A stretch of 64,000 nt of DNA from Pyrrhoderma lamaoense (taxonomy: Eukaryota > Basidiomycota > Agaricomycetes > Hymenochaetales > Hymenochaetaceae): contig NBAZ01000001.1 of the NCBI GenBank assembly GCA_002794735.1, forward strand, positions 3,348,001 through 3,412,000, given 5' to 3'. Within the stretch, counting starts at the first letter, position 1; every line of letters begins with the position of its first letter. The position numbers were made by a program, and so were the translations under genes. Below the pieces are notes generated by a model. It ran no database searches. It had not been told where the DNA came from and was given only the letters and a program-made list of their open reading frames with translations. This document shows, one piece after another, positions 24,003-36,199 of the stretch.

Positions 24003-25760
24003 TCATGTCCAACGTATCGCAATTTCCGACTCGTCCTCTGTCCCATCCTCTAGCACGTCCTCCCATTCGTCCTCTTCGTCGCCGGATAATGGGATAGAAG
24101 CCCATGTGTCTTTATCTTCATCAGTTATATCGTTTAACATATAGGCAATCTGCTCATACTCGCGCATAGGCCTAACACTTCCTTTGACAGAGATCGTTTC
24201 AACAAACAACGTACTTCCCAGTACCTGATCAAACAAACTGAGCAGATTTCCAAGGCCAATTGAGGGGAAGTTCATTATATCTATCGCGGAAGAAGCCAAT
24301 TTTTTCGAAAGATTCTCTTCCTTGAATTCTCCTAATACTTCACTTTTTACTGTGAAATTCTTGACACGACGTTCACTGGGTTCTGCCAAAAGAAGCTCAT
24401 ACAAAGCCTCTGTGACAAACTTCGGGTTTGTTACGTTTTTGAGGCTGAGAGTCAAATCTTCAAGGTGTTTGCTGACCTTCTGAAGTATGCGTACTTCGCG
24501 TAGGAATTTCGGACCATCATCACAGAAATGACCATGACTAGCACGTAGTTCAACAGACAAGTGCGCAAGAGATGGAATGTCTAGTTTCTCAAAAGAGAAG
24601 AAGCGAAACTCGTGGGATTCGCAAATACATCAAACGTAACGTTCAAATCTCGTAGCTTCGGGAGTTTCGCAATAGGCGCTGCTTCTTCTCTGGCCACCGT
24701 ATCGCATCGGATGAAGTTTAGGACGAGTTTTTCCAAGGAAGGCAGTTCCTTCAAGAACGACAGAAGACAATGCATATCAACACCTTCAATTCCATGGAGA
24801 TAATCGAGAAAAACTAGGGATTTCGCAGAGTAACATGACTGGGGAATAAAAAATTGTATAGTGAGATTCTCTAGATTCGGCATGTTCCAATCTTTGTAGA
24901 ATTCCTTGGGTTTGTGGACGTCGGATTGTACCAGAAAAGACCGTAAATTAGGCAATTCCTTTTTGTTCCCCAATTTCTTTTCAAATATCTTAGAGATCTT
25001 ATCGTCGCCTTTGGCGGTTTGATGGTAGTATCTGAAAGTCTCCCAACGTCCGATGTTATCTATGAGCGCAGACAGAAACTCTTCGTTCTCCTCTTCTATC
25101 ACGATTTGATCAAAGAGATTCACGTGTAGATTCACTGTTCCGCATCTTTTCAAATCTCTTTTGTATAACTTGTGATGATCTGCCGAAAAGTGACTCCATA
25201 GCCTTGGAGTAGACATGGCTATGTGTCGAAAGCGTTTGTTCACCAGAGATAGGGTAGTTCCCAACTCACCCGGAACTTTAAAGACAGCACGGCTCTCCTC
25301 ATGAGGTAGCTCTAATTGGGGATCAAAAGCTTGTTCAAATATCTCCTTCAACATATCGTCCGGAATGGAATCTATTCCACAGGGATGTAGCAGATTCCCT
25401 ACCACACGTTCCTCAGCCACCTCCGAACTCTGACTGGGCTCCTTCGGTACACTTTGTTCAAGTTGTTCCTGCTCGCGTCCTGCATACGACTGCACTTCCG
25501 GGTTAGTTACCAAAGGCGGGTTATTAGGCGTATTATTAGTACTGAGAGTTTTTGTTAACTAGTTTACTGGAAATCATAAGACTGCTACCGAGTACTTACA
25601 TCATGAAGGAGTTGTCTACTGGGAAAGGCATATCCACTGAGGAAGGGTTACCGAGATCACTAGGTTGGTCGTCTGAGGGTGTGATGGATATTTCGGAGTT
25701 CATAAAGCTATTGTTAGCGTCATCGCCTGATGGATCATTGCCTTCTCCGTTGAGAGACAT
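24003..25760 (-). CDS. F-box protein
   Basis: Probable substrate receptor of an SCF ubiquitin ligase. Two exons, 25760-25600 and 25541-24003, about 566 residues. The start is ATG at 25758-25760 (MSLNGEGNDPSGDD); no ATG opens the long frame itself, and a GTAAGT donor and CTCAG acceptor join this upstream exon in phase. The F-box lies near residue 105: IDSIPDDMLKEIFEQAF then LSLVNKRFRHIAMSTPRLW, typical of agaric F-box proteins. The rest is leucine-rich (NLRSFLVQ, LENLTIQF, SLEKLVLNF, HLEDLTLSL), consistent with a leucine-rich-repeat-like substrate domain, and the C-terminus is very acidic. One base is missing near 24622 in a C run of the coding strand, between FANP and EFRFFSF. Target unknown. 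Confidence 0.85.
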
Positions 25761-26494
25761 GATTGATCAGTGTCGAGTGAGCACGTTATTCTACAAAAGT
25801 GGTTCCGAGCTGTTGATTGACTTCTTCCGCTATGACCTGATGTATATATAGCGAAATCATGAAAACAAAGTGTATAGTATGCATACAAATATACACAACA
25901 GAAAGAACAACTGGGGCCTAGCCACCACTTGGCGTTTTATTGACGACTTGTGATAGTCTGCCTGAGTTTGAGACGATACTAAGGTCGACTAGTCGGTGGT
26001 AATACGAAACCACACTATTATTTTCATATTGTATTTGTATTTAGACAACAGATGTGAGTGCTTCTTGTTTCTCTTGATCCGTGTGCCGAGAAATCGGCTG
26101 GCCGGTTGTTTGCATGGCAAGAAGAAGCATAGCTGAAGAACAATGAGATAAATTTTGATTTCTTCTTTCGTTTGCCTTTCTTCACTTTGGGTAATTCTGA
26201 TGGCGACGCTGCTAAACTCCTCATACGAGAACTTCTCTCTTCACTAAAAATAAGTTTTAGTAATAAATACTGCAGTGAACTTGAAACTATATCGCTAGTT
26301 TAGACGGCTGTGCGTGCTGTTGGCAAGGCATGTAGTGCGGTGATCATGAGGCAGTGTGGTTATGGGTACTTATAAACTTTTTCGTGTCAATTAAAGATTC
26401 ATATTCACTTTATACTACCCCATAAAAAGTGTTACACTCTCCCCCAAAAAACCAAGCGTCACTTCTCATAACACGTCTACTTGAGCGAAAAACG
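25761..26494. promoter_or_regulatory. Divergent promoter region of the F-box gene and UAP1
   Basis: The two genes are head to head with 734 bases between their start codons. No open frame of note. A + strand TATA-like run is not obvious close to UAP1. Confidence 0.45.
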
Positions 26495-28106
26495 ATGTCT
26501 AGCAAATACGAGACTATATATGCTCGCTACAAAGCTGCAGAACAAGCACATGTTTTCGCTTTCTACTCCTCTCTTAGTCCGTCTGAACAATCAATATTCC
26601 TTGACCAGCTCAGCACCATTGATCCATCACGCGTAAATAAAATTTACGCTGACGCTGTAGCTGCGTCCGCAGCGGCGAAGAATGCGAGCCCAGACGAGAT
26701 TGAGCCGCTTCCCTCAGATGTGCTCGAAAGCGTAATCAACGCACCTCAAAAATCCGCATCATACTATGATCTCGGGATCAAAGCTGTTGGTGAAGGGCGC
26801 GTAGCAGTTCTCTTGATGGCTGGTGGTCAGGGTACACGTTTGGGTAGCAGTGACCCAAAGGGTTGTTATGATATCGGTTTACCATCCCATAAGTCACTCT
26901 TCCAACTTCAAGCAGAGAGAATTCGTCGATTGCAAACTGTTGCTGAAAAAGCATGTGGCAAACAGTCGGGGAGTGTTAAGATTAGATGGTATATTATGAC
27001 TAGTGAGCCTACACACGATGCCACTCGTGCCTTCTTTGGTTGGGGGAAAACGGCGAGAAACTTGAACGCGATGCGCCCGTAAACTTCGGTCTCGAAGCCG
27101 ATCAAGTTGTTTTCTTCAAACAAGGTATGATAGATTTCTTGTTGTTCTTTTATTTTTCAAAACTGACTATAACAAAAATCACTATTTTTGCACTAATCTC
27201 TTTAGGTGTGAATCCTTGTCTGTCCGTTGATGGTAAGATTCTACTTGAATCTCCGTCAAAGGTAGCCGTCGCACCAGATGGCAATGGTGGACTATATGCG
27301 GCCCTCCGTGCACCTCTCACTCAAAGATCAAACAACCTCACTGCACCTTCCATCCTATCTGATCTCGAATCTCACAGGGTCTCACTAGTCCATGCGTACT
27401 GTGTTGACAACTGCCTAGTCAAGGTAGCAGACCCAGTTTTCCTAGGAGCTACAATCCACCGTGAAGCAGAATGCGCAGCTAAAACCGTGCCGAAGGAAAT
27501 CCCAACTGAGTCCGTCGGTGTTGTTGCCCGTCGTAAGGGCAAATACGCCGTCGTGGAGTATAGTGAGATCACGACGGAACAGGCTGAGAAACGTGATTCA
27601 ACTGGAGCACTGGCTTTACGCGCTGGTAATATTGCAAACCACGTTTACACGCTTGATTTCCTTAAACGTACAAAGGAGATGGAATCATCTATGGCGTACC
27701 ATATTGCACTTAAGAAAATCCCTAGTATCCTCTTAGATTCTCTCGCTCGTGGGTAGACGAACGGGGAAAGACAGATGGGATGAAACTCGAGATGTTCGTA
27801 TTTGATGTCTTCCCCTTTGCGGAGAGGTTTGTCGTTTTGGAAGGTGCTAGGGAGGAGGAATTTAGTCCATTGAAGAACGCTCCGGGTAGCAAGTCTGATT
27901 GTCCGGAAACCAGCCGTCATGATCTACTTGCTCAACAAAGGCGGTTCTTAGAAGCTGCTGGTGCCAGGTTCGCGTCGGATAATGTCGAGATTGAGTTAAG
28001 TCCATTAGTAACGTACTCTGGTGAAGGCCTTGAGAGCGTCAAGGGACTCACGTTCACTAAGTCCGGACATGCAGAGACACTTGAGGACTTGGCTAAGTTT
28101 TGCTGA
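26495..28106 (+). CDS. UAP1: UDP-N-acetylglucosamine pyrophosphorylase
   Basis: Makes UDP-GlcNAc from GlcNAc-1-phosphate and UTP in the cytosol, the last step before chitin, GPI-anchor and N-glycan synthesis. Exons 26495-27124 and 27206-28106, about 510 residues, the usual length. The nucleotide-binding signature is complete: LLMAGGQGTRLGSSDPKG, the GGxGTRLGxxxPK pattern, near residue 110. Further family blocks are IMTSEPTHDATRAFF, VNFGLEADQVVFFKQG, ESPSKVAVAPDGNGGLYAAL and LEMFVFDVFPFAERFVVLE. Two one-base losses break the frame, both in G runs (GGGGG near 27041-27045, and GGG near 27751). As the yeast counterpart QRI1 is essential and all motifs are intact, assembly error is far likelier than a pseudogene. 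Its product feeds the chitin synthase gene about 8 kb downstream. Confidence 0.96.
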
Positions 28107-28773
28107 AGTTGAAAAGAATTTTTGTATAGGAATAATAGAAGAATAGAGGATTAATTGAGAGTGGACGTTTCTTTTTCTTACTTACGAGGAATTACGTGGA
28201 CTTTGGGATAGGGACATTTATAACACGAACTATTGTAATTGATTGTTTTTGTTTTACTTGTACATGTACATGTATCCGTGTAGATGTACTTTTCTTCAAA
28301 AACGTTGGACTAAAACGATGACACTAAGTTTACTGCGGAGGCACATTACCTCATTCGCCTTTTGATGCTAAAACTAATACCGACATGCGTTGAAAATCGT
28401 GCTATGAACATATTGTCTAGCTTATCGCTGAACTATGAATACACTATTAATTACTCACTGTGAAGAAACATCCAAAAATTATGATTTAGTGGTAATGATA
28501 ATACTCCACTGCCATTAAATATCTTCTTATATAATCGTAATATAATTCACATCGCCAGAGAGACTATTATTTCAGGAGATACCGAAGGAAGTAGAGCCGC
28601 TGTAACCCAAAGTATTCCGAAATATAATGCTAGACAACTTATCTCTTTTTCAATTTTTTTTTAGTTCCTGTCAGTCTATATCACTCGAAGAATAAAAAGG
28701 GGAGAAAAAAAGTCCTCAGGACTACGTGGTAGTGTAAAGTTATTGATTAGATGTACATCACTGTAGAATACTA
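28107..28773. other. Convergent intergenic region, UAP1 and the taxilin-like gene
   Basis: 3' flanks of two converging genes. AT-rich; it contains the short palindrome TGTACATGTACA near 28259. No coding sequence. Confidence 0.45.
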
Positions 28774-31163
28774 CTACCCTACAGCTATTCCATCCCCTAG
28801 CTTCGTCCCACGTTTTTCAAGCTCTTCTCGGAGGGAAGTGAATAGGCGTTGTGTTCGTTCTGCATTCGGCTAAATATTTGAATGTTATTAGACCCTGATG
28901 AGAGGATAGGATATAGAGGTTGAGTTACCTCTTTACAGCATTGTACCAGTTTCTCTATAAGTAGAGTCTGGCCATTATGTGCATCTTCTAGTTCTTTTCG
29001 AACTTGGTGATTCTGAATGAGAAAGAGATTAGTTTTATACTCAAAAGAAAGCAAAGTAAACACGTACATCTTCTTCTAGTCTACTCCTCTGACTGCGTTC
29101 ATAATCTGCTAGATGTCGTTGTTCTTCTTCTCTATACCTCATAAGCAATAGCTCAAGCTCTTTTGAGCGAATAAAACATTCAAAATGTCGTTCACGTAGT
29201 TCGTATTGCCGAAGAACAAGTTTTAGGCGTTCCTTAGTTCTATAAATCGTATTTCATGAGGACCATGATCGACAAAATAGATTTAAAAAAGACATTGAGA
29301 AACTCACACGCCGTCAAAGATGTCCTCCATCGCTTTCTTAGCCCTATTTAACCAGTTAGAATATGTATTTGAAACAGATTTTTACACATTAAAAGAAATA
29401 TAAACCTTGAATCAGTAACACATACTCTTTTGGATTATCCGTCCAATTCTTGTTTAAAGTAGGACGATTGAGTTCTACTATTTCTTCAACATCATCTGGC
29501 ATTGGCCCCGTAAGATCCATCAACTCCACTGCAAGGATCTCATCTGAATGTTCGATTCCCGCCTCTTCGACTGTTAAATCAGGGTCTAGACTGCGTCCTT
29601 GGTGTGTGTACATAAACATCATTGGTGCTACTTGAGGGAGGGTAGGTGTAGGTCCATTTGGCGCTTGGGTCCCATTAGTCGTATCACTTTTATGCATCGT
29701 GACGGAGGTTGCATGATTCGGTGAAGATGTCTCGTTCCCGCCAGCAGGAGTCGCGAGCCAAGGTGAATTTGAATCGATTGGCTTGATACCAGCCATAGCT
29801 AATGCCGCTCCACTTTCCATCCGCTCAGTCCAAGCAGCGAACAACCGCGACAGCTTCGCCTTTCGCGGGATCTTGAAGAATAATTCGGCTCGATACTTGC
29901 AGACAACTTTCACAACAATATCAGGTGATTCTCGATTTTTCAACTCTTGCTGGCGAGCCTTGTCACGTCCTTTAGCTATCTCTGAAGTGAGCTGCTTTAT
30001 CTATACCAGTTTCAACATGAAGGATATTCTTCGGCTTCTTTTCAACATATGACTTAGGATGAGTTCGTACCTCCTCTATACCCTTTGCAACTTCTTGTAA
30101 GAGCTGCGCCTTCTCTTCCTAAAAGACAGAGCAGATCTGTCTGAGCTTCATTTTTGAAAAATTCGAAATCCGGATCGTCTCTTACCCTTAATTTCTTGCA
30201 GTCCTATATTGAAAGCTCATCTCAGTAACTATTGACGTTGCAAGAGGATCTTTCCCTTCTTACCTTCGTAAGGTCTCTTGCAAAGTTCTCGAGTTTAGTC
30301 TTGGCTTGATTTGCCTTTGCCAACTGGTTTTTGGCTATGAAGTACGGGTATATGAAATAATTTTGTGTTAGATAATAAGCCGCGGCTCATCTGAAGATGG
30401 TCAGACCTGCATCTTTATCCTTTGTCAGTTTCTGCCTTTCCTTCGCATGGTCTCTTTCTATACGTTTCATCTCGGAATACTATGTAGTATAAGTAGTTAG
30501 TCAAAAATATGTATAAGTCGGTATACCACTCACCAATTCAACATACTTTGTATGTACAGCATTCTCCTCCAGCCCGCGAACACTCTTTTGGGCTTCTTCG
30601 ACTGCAATTCATGTATATTAGAGGTAGATAAACCTATGTGTTAGCCTTATTCTGAAGAGAATGAAGTTTGAAATCGTAGCATAGAGTTGACGCGATAATC
30701 CAGATATAAGGAACGAGATCTCTCGACAGCACAGCATATACTTAAATGACTACCCAAGAAGTATATGGTCTATTTCCAGTTACTTCACTGCGCATAGCTT
30801 GGAAGTAGGACAGAGATACTAAGATTAAAAAAGGGATCGAGATAGCTTACCAAACTTTGATTCCTCTTCACCAGCATGATTCAACTCTTCTTCTAATGCC
30901 GCGATTTTACTCTTCAAACTCTCATACATTGCCTGGGGGTTTACAACTGCATCACCCTTCCCTTGTCCCGCCCCTTTCTTCGTGGATTTGCCACCTCCAC
31001 CGACTCCCGGAGCATGATTATGCGTCCCATTCAGTCTCGCGTTTGAACCGTTCACGGTCGAGTTTGAAGTGGATATCGGAGATGCTGGGACTGGTTCTGG
31101 AGGTGCCGGACCTGACGGAGGAGGTTTTGAAGGGCGTGGGGGTACTGTAAGAGGTGTACTCAT
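28774..31163 (-). CDS. Taxilin-like coiled-coil protein with an internal SUMO-like domain
   Basis: Eleven exons on the minus strand: 31163-30851, 30601-30534, 30479-30407, 30334-30264, 30203-30186, 30118-30071, 30000-29426, 29343-29308, 29239-29068, 29012-28929, 28869-28774. All phases fit and there is no frame break; 517 residues. A Pro-rich N-terminus leads into a long coiled coil with taxilin-like blocks: SEMKRIERDHAKERQKL, AKANQAKTKLENFARDLTK and, later, VLRQYELRERHFECFIRSKE. Taxilins bind syntaxins and work in membrane traffic. Between the coiled-coil halves, residues about 225-361 look like a Rad60/SUMO-like ubiquitin fold: IVVKVVCKYRAELFFKI, a variable insert of about 65 residues, then MYTHQGRSLDPDL and GIEHSDEILAVELMD. 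The end (KEPNAERTQRLFTSLREEL) replaces the usual taxilin C-terminus. An 18-base exon (30186-30203) is notable. The taxilin label is by coiled-coil similarity only, so a basidiomycete-specific family is an alternative. Confidence 0.85.
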
Positions 31164-33935
31164 ATTTCCACTCGCGAGTGTTGTGATATGGACTGTATTA
31201 CTTGAGTTGTTTCTGAAAGAGGTTGTGAACGTACTGTTCGTGCAAGTCCTGGGTTCAGGGACGAGACTGGGTGATAGAAGTGTACTACTTGAAGAAATAT
31301 GATTTGTGGTTTGGGCAGATGAGATGTGAGGTAGCCCTGTTGAGACTCTCCGATCCTGTGTCCCGTTCCGTAGTGACCTTGTGCTTAACTTTAGACCCTT
31401 CAAACCGAATACCAATCCTGAGCTCTTCAAAAAGCTTTATTTTTGAAGTTATTCAAGCCCTAAGATTGTAAAATATCTTGAGATAGTTGGAGGAGATTCC
31501 TTTGTACGTTCAATTTCGCGTTTTATCGACTCGTCGGTAACGGAAGCACGCAGCAGCAGAATAAAACGTGAGAGGTGCAAGTTTATGTGTCAAAAAAAGG
31601 GCCACAGAAAGTGGAAATGATGGGAGGCTCTTGTTTTTTATGTCCTTATCGATTGGTAATACGGGTTAGGAGATAATCGACAGAAAGAGAGTAGATTGGG
31701 GCAGAGGGACATTAAGAAGTAACGATGAGTTTCAGTCAAGGAGTCTGGTCGGTGGCAGACCAAGCTGTAAGCGTGAACCTTCTTACGTCGCGTGGACACA
31801 ACTCATCTCTGCTAGTCATCATCTCAATTACTCATGCCATGTTCATAAAAATATGGTATTTCAACAATTTTCATACATGCAAATATGCACGCAAAGATCA
31901 CACATAACAGGGAAGTATGTATATATTGGGAATGCTGGAACTCGGTATACAAGTAATTAGCATTTAAAACGCCGTAGAATCAGATCGCACTAAAATGATC
32001 TTTCTCAACGCAAACCGAGTCTACGGCATATCCGACGCCTATTCAAGTTTTGAAGTTAAGTCGGCTTTTGCTTTTTCATTTCTGTTCATGTATACATCCT
32101 AATAATAATGCAGCACGTCGCTCAAGAACTGTTCGGATATCTATTTATCTGGTTACATGCGCTTTCTCTATATGGAACCTCAAGGCTCTCAGACCCTTTC
32201 ATGGATTGCTGTGCATCGTCAAAGTGGGTTTCCACAAGAAAGAGAATAACGAGTAGTCAGGAACCCAAATGGAGTGGCGTTAGTCGAGCTTGGTATAATA
32301 TTATATTGACGACATATTTCTTTGTATGATAATCGAATTTTACTCAATCCAATGTTTTGAATGACAAGACATCATAGATATGAAAATGCATAGGAGAGGA
32401 TACTCAAGTAGACGAATCATAATGAAGTGACATAGCTTAATTAATCTCTGCTATGTTTTTTCATGGATACTCTAGTAATTATCATGTATTAGTACCACAA
32501 ATTCTTACTACTTTCAGCAATATATGGTTAGTAATCAAATAGCAAAGACGTTTATAATCATAATAATAGGTGCTACAAAGTCCGCGTACTGAAGAACACT
32601 CGTCAGATCAATAGAATCTCATTCTCATCCGTATTCAAGGTTAGGCGTGCGCAGAGCTGAAGTAGTCTGTAAAGTAGGTAATAAGTAGAGTGTAACGAGC
32701 TTCCTCTGTTCATAAAAAACGTATAGACAGAAAATGAGATCGTATGCAGATGTAAGAAAAAAATCAAGTCGAGCCCGTATAGAAAAATAATCATCATCAG
32801 AGGCATTGGTATTTTGCTGTTGTTGTGAATCAGTCATGAGTATCAACCTTCACCACTTCAATGCGCGGGAATTTTGAAAGGAGCAACATCATGTGTTAGG
32901 TGAGTTTACAGGCCTTTGTATAGCCTTATAGGGACAGCCATACTCATTTCCGTTCCAGCAATTAAAATCAGTGACGTTGACAAAGGAGAGGCGGCACCAG
33001 AAAACGGTTAGGAACACACCATCTCCTTACGAGGTTCCAAGATCTAAACCTGGCAGCAGTTTTACTCTTTCTCTCAACTTTGTAACTAAGATACTGGCGG
33101 CACTACGATGGAAGGACTAACATGTAGTTAAGTGTATTTCGTGTTATAAGAGTCAAGTAATGGCGTATGTAGTCGAACCTGCACTACATATAGAACATCA
33201 TTAAAACCCAAGCAAAAGGTAAACATCAGGGTCAGAATTATAAGTCGTGAGACAAGAGAAAAGGGAGACAATGGACAGATGCACGGATGAACGGAGGTAA
33301 CCGCGAATTATGGGTTGGGGAATCATAAGTTGGTAAGAGGGCGAAACAATCTGGGGTAAAATCAAGGATAGGGATAAATGCAAAAAGGGGAAACAAGTAT
33401 CAAAGTTGAACCAAGAGTAAAGAAGTGAAGATGGTGTGGATATGTTAAATTGAGGTATGTGTTAAAACGTGTGAGTATAAGTGAAGGGAATAAAAAAAAC
33501 AAGGGAGATGTTAGAACAAAATTGGTGAACTAAAGCGGATGGGTAAATGGATAGATGGTGGTATAAGAAGAAAAGAAGATGGTGACTGGGGATGGGAATG
33601 GGGTTGAAGAAATCGTGATGGAAGGTTTAGATGGAAAAGCCAGTTAAGGAGATGCAGATTCTGGAAAAGAAAAGGATATGGGATATGGAGTATGAGAAAC
33701 CAGCGATGAGAAGAAACGAGAAAGAAAGAAAGAAAGAGGCAGGATGAATGGAAAAGGGACAAGTCATAACGATACACATTTTGCAGCAGTACATATTATG
33801 AGTTATAATTGTAGAAAAAGGGGTTGCCGCATCTCGGAGTTATAAGCTGTCCGTAATGTGGCCGTTCTATAGAATAAATGTAGAGGGACAATGAGATCAA
33901 GAGATGGAGAGAGAACTACAGCTCGTTCTAAACCT
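31164..33935. other. Gene-free stretch, 2.8 kb
   Basis: Upstream of the taxilin-like gene and downstream of the DUF6699-like gene (-). Only short open frames, AT-rich, with purine-rich stretches on the + strand from about 33400 to 33760 (matching a T/C-rich 3' flank on the minus strand). No RNA gene or transposon end was recognised. Confidence 0.4.
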
Positions 33936-34789
33936 TCATCTGGATAACGAAGGTTCCGTTAGGGAGATATACCATCCCCGCGAAGAATACGCACCCGCGC
34001 AAGAAATCTGCGCGGATGAGGGGTCCCGTCTCACCCGAAGAGATTCTGCGAAGTCGATACCCTTCCGCAGAGGCAACTCGACCCCCGACAAATTGCGCAA
34101 CTCATGTTCTGAGACCGTATGGCGCAGAGAGAGATGAAGCGACCCCAACACGTCGCTGATTGTAAGGGGATGCGACACCTCCAGGTTGAGTCCCCAGGGA
34201 AGTGTGCTGCATTGCATTGAAGTTGGCTGAGAAAATATTTGAATCTCAGCAAATAAGTGCTGCTCCAAAGACGAGGGCGGGTTGAACGCGCACGCGTGCC
34301 ATTCGTACGCGGATAGTGGTCGTGGACGTGATACTGATGTTTCGTGTATAGCAGCAGACGTAGGAGGGTTCAACACATTGTACGAGATATTGGCCAACAG
34401 GTTTGTTGACCCACGGAGAAGTGGATGGATGCTTGGCGATGCTCCAGACGGACGCGTCGCCGCGAGAGGGACTTGATTATCCAAGCCATCTGCGTGTGAG
34501 CATCCATAATTAGCAAAAAGTTCCAAACGCGGATAGACATGGTAGGTATAAATATATATTATTGCTATGAAAGCTACTCACATATTCCCAGTGCCCCCGA
34601 ACCCGTTAGTGGGTGCACAGACGGTGCGGGAGATGGGTAGCTCACGACCGGATTTTCTGCTTCCGGTAACTCTACGGTGCGCAGATGGGGCGCACCAGGA
34701 TAAACCCTACTGTGCGGGTCGGCGCGTCCACGGTAGGAGCTGGTGGAACCGTGTGAGGATGGAGGGGTAGGATAACTGTATGCATGCAT
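33936..34789 (-). CDS. DUF6699-like protein
   Basis: Two exons, 34789-34582 and 34489-33936, 253 residues, no frame break. The first 70 residues are Pro, Ser and Tyr-rich (MHAYSYPTPPSSHGSTSSYR). The second half resembles the DUF6699 domain found in many copies in agaric genomes: a Pro-rich lead (SRPRPLSAYEWHACAFNPP), then STLPWGLNLEVSHPLTISDV and LGSLHLSLRHTVSEHEL, which follow the family's LPW...VTVxDVLxAIHxxL pattern. The function of the family is unknown. The domain call is from memory of the pattern and moderate; the gene structure is good because the codon phase holds across a clean GT-AG intron. It is head to head with the chitin synthase gene, 1.4 kb away. Confidence 0.68.
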
Positions 34790-36199
34790 GGTAGGTATTG
34801 GCGGGTAGATACAAGAAGGTAGAATCAAATGGACAATGGACAAGAGCGGACTGCAGGCGGGAAGATGGCGGGAGGAAAGAAGAGTGTTGGAGAGCTAAAG
34901 GCGCGACGCGTCGCCCTTTTATACGTGCGCGGAACCCCCGACGGCGGGACTGGCGGCATGGAGGGCATGGGTTCGGTCTAATGGTCTGGGTCCTTTGGAT
35001 CAGGAGCGGTGGCGGGTAGGAAGCGCAACAAAGGCCGCAGAGACTTGAGCGAGTGCGCATATAGCTTCGATTAGGCGCACACCGAAGTAACCGTTGCGAT
35101 GAGGGCGCGTGGGTCGCGCGTCGGGAGGCGCTGCGGGACACGAGATATTACCGGAAGAGGAAATGATGCGTATCTCTCCTTCCAAAAGAGGCAATGGCGG
35201 CGCGCAAGAAGTAGATGGCGCTCCCGATTGTCGTTCCACGTGTATCACTCGAAGCGTAATAAGATTCGGCAGACCAGTTAGGCTTGTGGGGCCATCTGAT
35301 TGGGCGTCGATCAAATTGCCTTTTGTGAGGTCTAAAATGTCTTTTATATCTTTAATCATATTTGTTACAGTCACACAACGTCATTTTGTATCAAACATTA
35401 AATCTGATGAAGAAGGATCCAGATTCCTTGTTTATTTTCTGTATCACCTCAATATAATACTAGTATCAGTAACAGATAGCTATAATAAAACATACAGTAT
35501 GGCCATTTACTATATAAAATGGGATATAACAAATGGAGACTCGATTACTAGTCCTACGGGTTACCCTCTTGCTGCGGTTGCCTCTTATTGATTTTCCAGT
35601 TGCTTGAATGTATTTACTTATGTTATTTTCTACGTAAACAATACTTCCATTTCATAATCACAACGTTTCGCATAGCGAACTACTTAACACCGTTCGGTTC
35701 ACCAGAATGCGTCTTGCATATTTCTGGTTGAAGTGTAGAATGTTGTGTAATGAGCATTATTCTTATGAAAATCTCCCACAAGGGGCTGTACTATATTTAG
35801 TTAGATGATGTCAGCCAGCGACTCTTTATAGGTTCCTCTTCTGCGGTCGTTTCAGCCTATATAAAACAGTTGCAGTATAAGTTTCTTTTCTGTGAGTGTC
35901 GACGTATCTGCTCCTCTGGCAAGACGGCTTCAGCGAGTGCTCCGGACTCGAGAACGGGTGCGCAGTTACTTTGTCTGTGGCTTGATAAAACGGGTTTGGT
36001 TCCCACGGAGTAAACTTACTAGGTCCTGGGAATTGATAGCCATCCGCGGACAAGCACTCGCACCAGGTTCGCCCTGCATCATCGACGACGACAACATTCG
36101 TAGACCCTGTCCTTCCTTTCCTTTGAACACCTTCTTTCATCCCTTCATCCCCTTGCCGCGACACCCCAGAGGTGTCCACTGCGGCAGGCCATATAGACA
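34790..36199. promoter_or_regulatory. Divergent region between the DUF6699-like gene and chitin synthase
   Basis: Holds the promoters of both genes. The part 34840-35250 is clearly more GC-rich than its surroundings and open in several frames, but nothing in it is recognisable. The rest is AT-rich. A TATATAAAA box lies at 35858-35866. Confidence 0.4.
35858..35866 (+). promoter_or_regulatory. TATA box candidate of the chitin synthase gene
   Basis: TATATAAAA, about 335 bases before the chitin synthase start codon; the interval would be a long leader. Confidence 0.35.

Noticed and set aside
28774..29426. Separate gene for the part after the SUMO-like domain
   Set aside because: Splice sites and codon phase join it without a break to the upstream coiled coil, and no start codon context or promoter is seen between.
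35000..35591. Overlapping open frames on both strands in the GC-rich patch
   Set aside because: They contradict each other, match no family I know, and can be explained by lack of stops in GC-rich DNA.
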